Origin: Rickettsiales bacterium
GTDB taxonomy: Bacteria; Pseudomonadota; Alphaproteobacteria; Rickettsiales; UBA1997
Direction: 5' to 3'
Length of the DNA stretch: 5,605 bases
Assembly (NCBI GenBank): GCA_031283795.1
Contig: JAITBB010000059.1
Span: forward strand, 1 to 5,605
A program made the position numbers and the translations under genes. Shown piece by piece: positions 5,594-5,605 of this stretch (the stretch's first letter is position 1; each line of letters starts with the position of its first letter). Below the pieces are notes generated by a model. The model saw nothing but the letters and a program-made list of their open reading frames with translations, made no database searches and was not told where the DNA came from.

Positions 5594-5605
5594 GGGGTTA
5601 TACAT

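Overview
The window reads as a piece of a bacterial chromosome, most likely from an alphaproteobacterium and possibly a Rickettsiales- or Holosporales-like intracellular lineage. That placement rests only on the general look of the two synthetase proteins and on a strong preference for AGA/AGG arginine codons, so it is tentative. Everything that can be supported lies on the minus strand. From right to left in transcription order: a promoter and a non-coding region with repeated RNA hairpins (about 5593 to 4986), a 175-base spacer, pheT, a 142-base gap, argS, an 81-base gap, and the 5' part of a P-loop kinase-like gene that runs off the left edge.

pheT (phenylalanyl-tRNA synthetase beta chain) and argS (arginyl-tRNA synthetase) are complete and carry the expected family motifs. 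Both serve translation. pheS, the usual partner of pheT, is not next to it here. The truncated gene after argS has a good Shine-Dalgarno sequence and a perfect Walker A motif followed by a zeta-toxin-like layout; its substrate cannot be told from the part visible.

The most unusual part is the 794-base stretch without a credible protein gene upstream of pheT. On the minus strand it starts with a sigma70-type promoter (TTGACA, 17 bases, TATTCT) and ends with a rho-independent terminator, which defines an RNA of about 573 nt. Inside are six two-hairpin units in tandem, spaced 55 to 82 nt. In four of them the first hairpin is a 19-nt element, consensus RRGAUWY-GRHYG-GYRUCYY, whose stem shows compensatory changes between copies. 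The second hairpin follows within 0 to 3 nt and has an unrelated stem sequence in each copy. G-U wobbles occur only when the minus strand is read as RNA, in agreement with the promoter and terminator. I do not recognise this as RNase P RNA, tmRNA, SRP RNA, 6S RNA or a T-box. It is either an undescribed structured small RNA or a very long, attenuated pheT leader.
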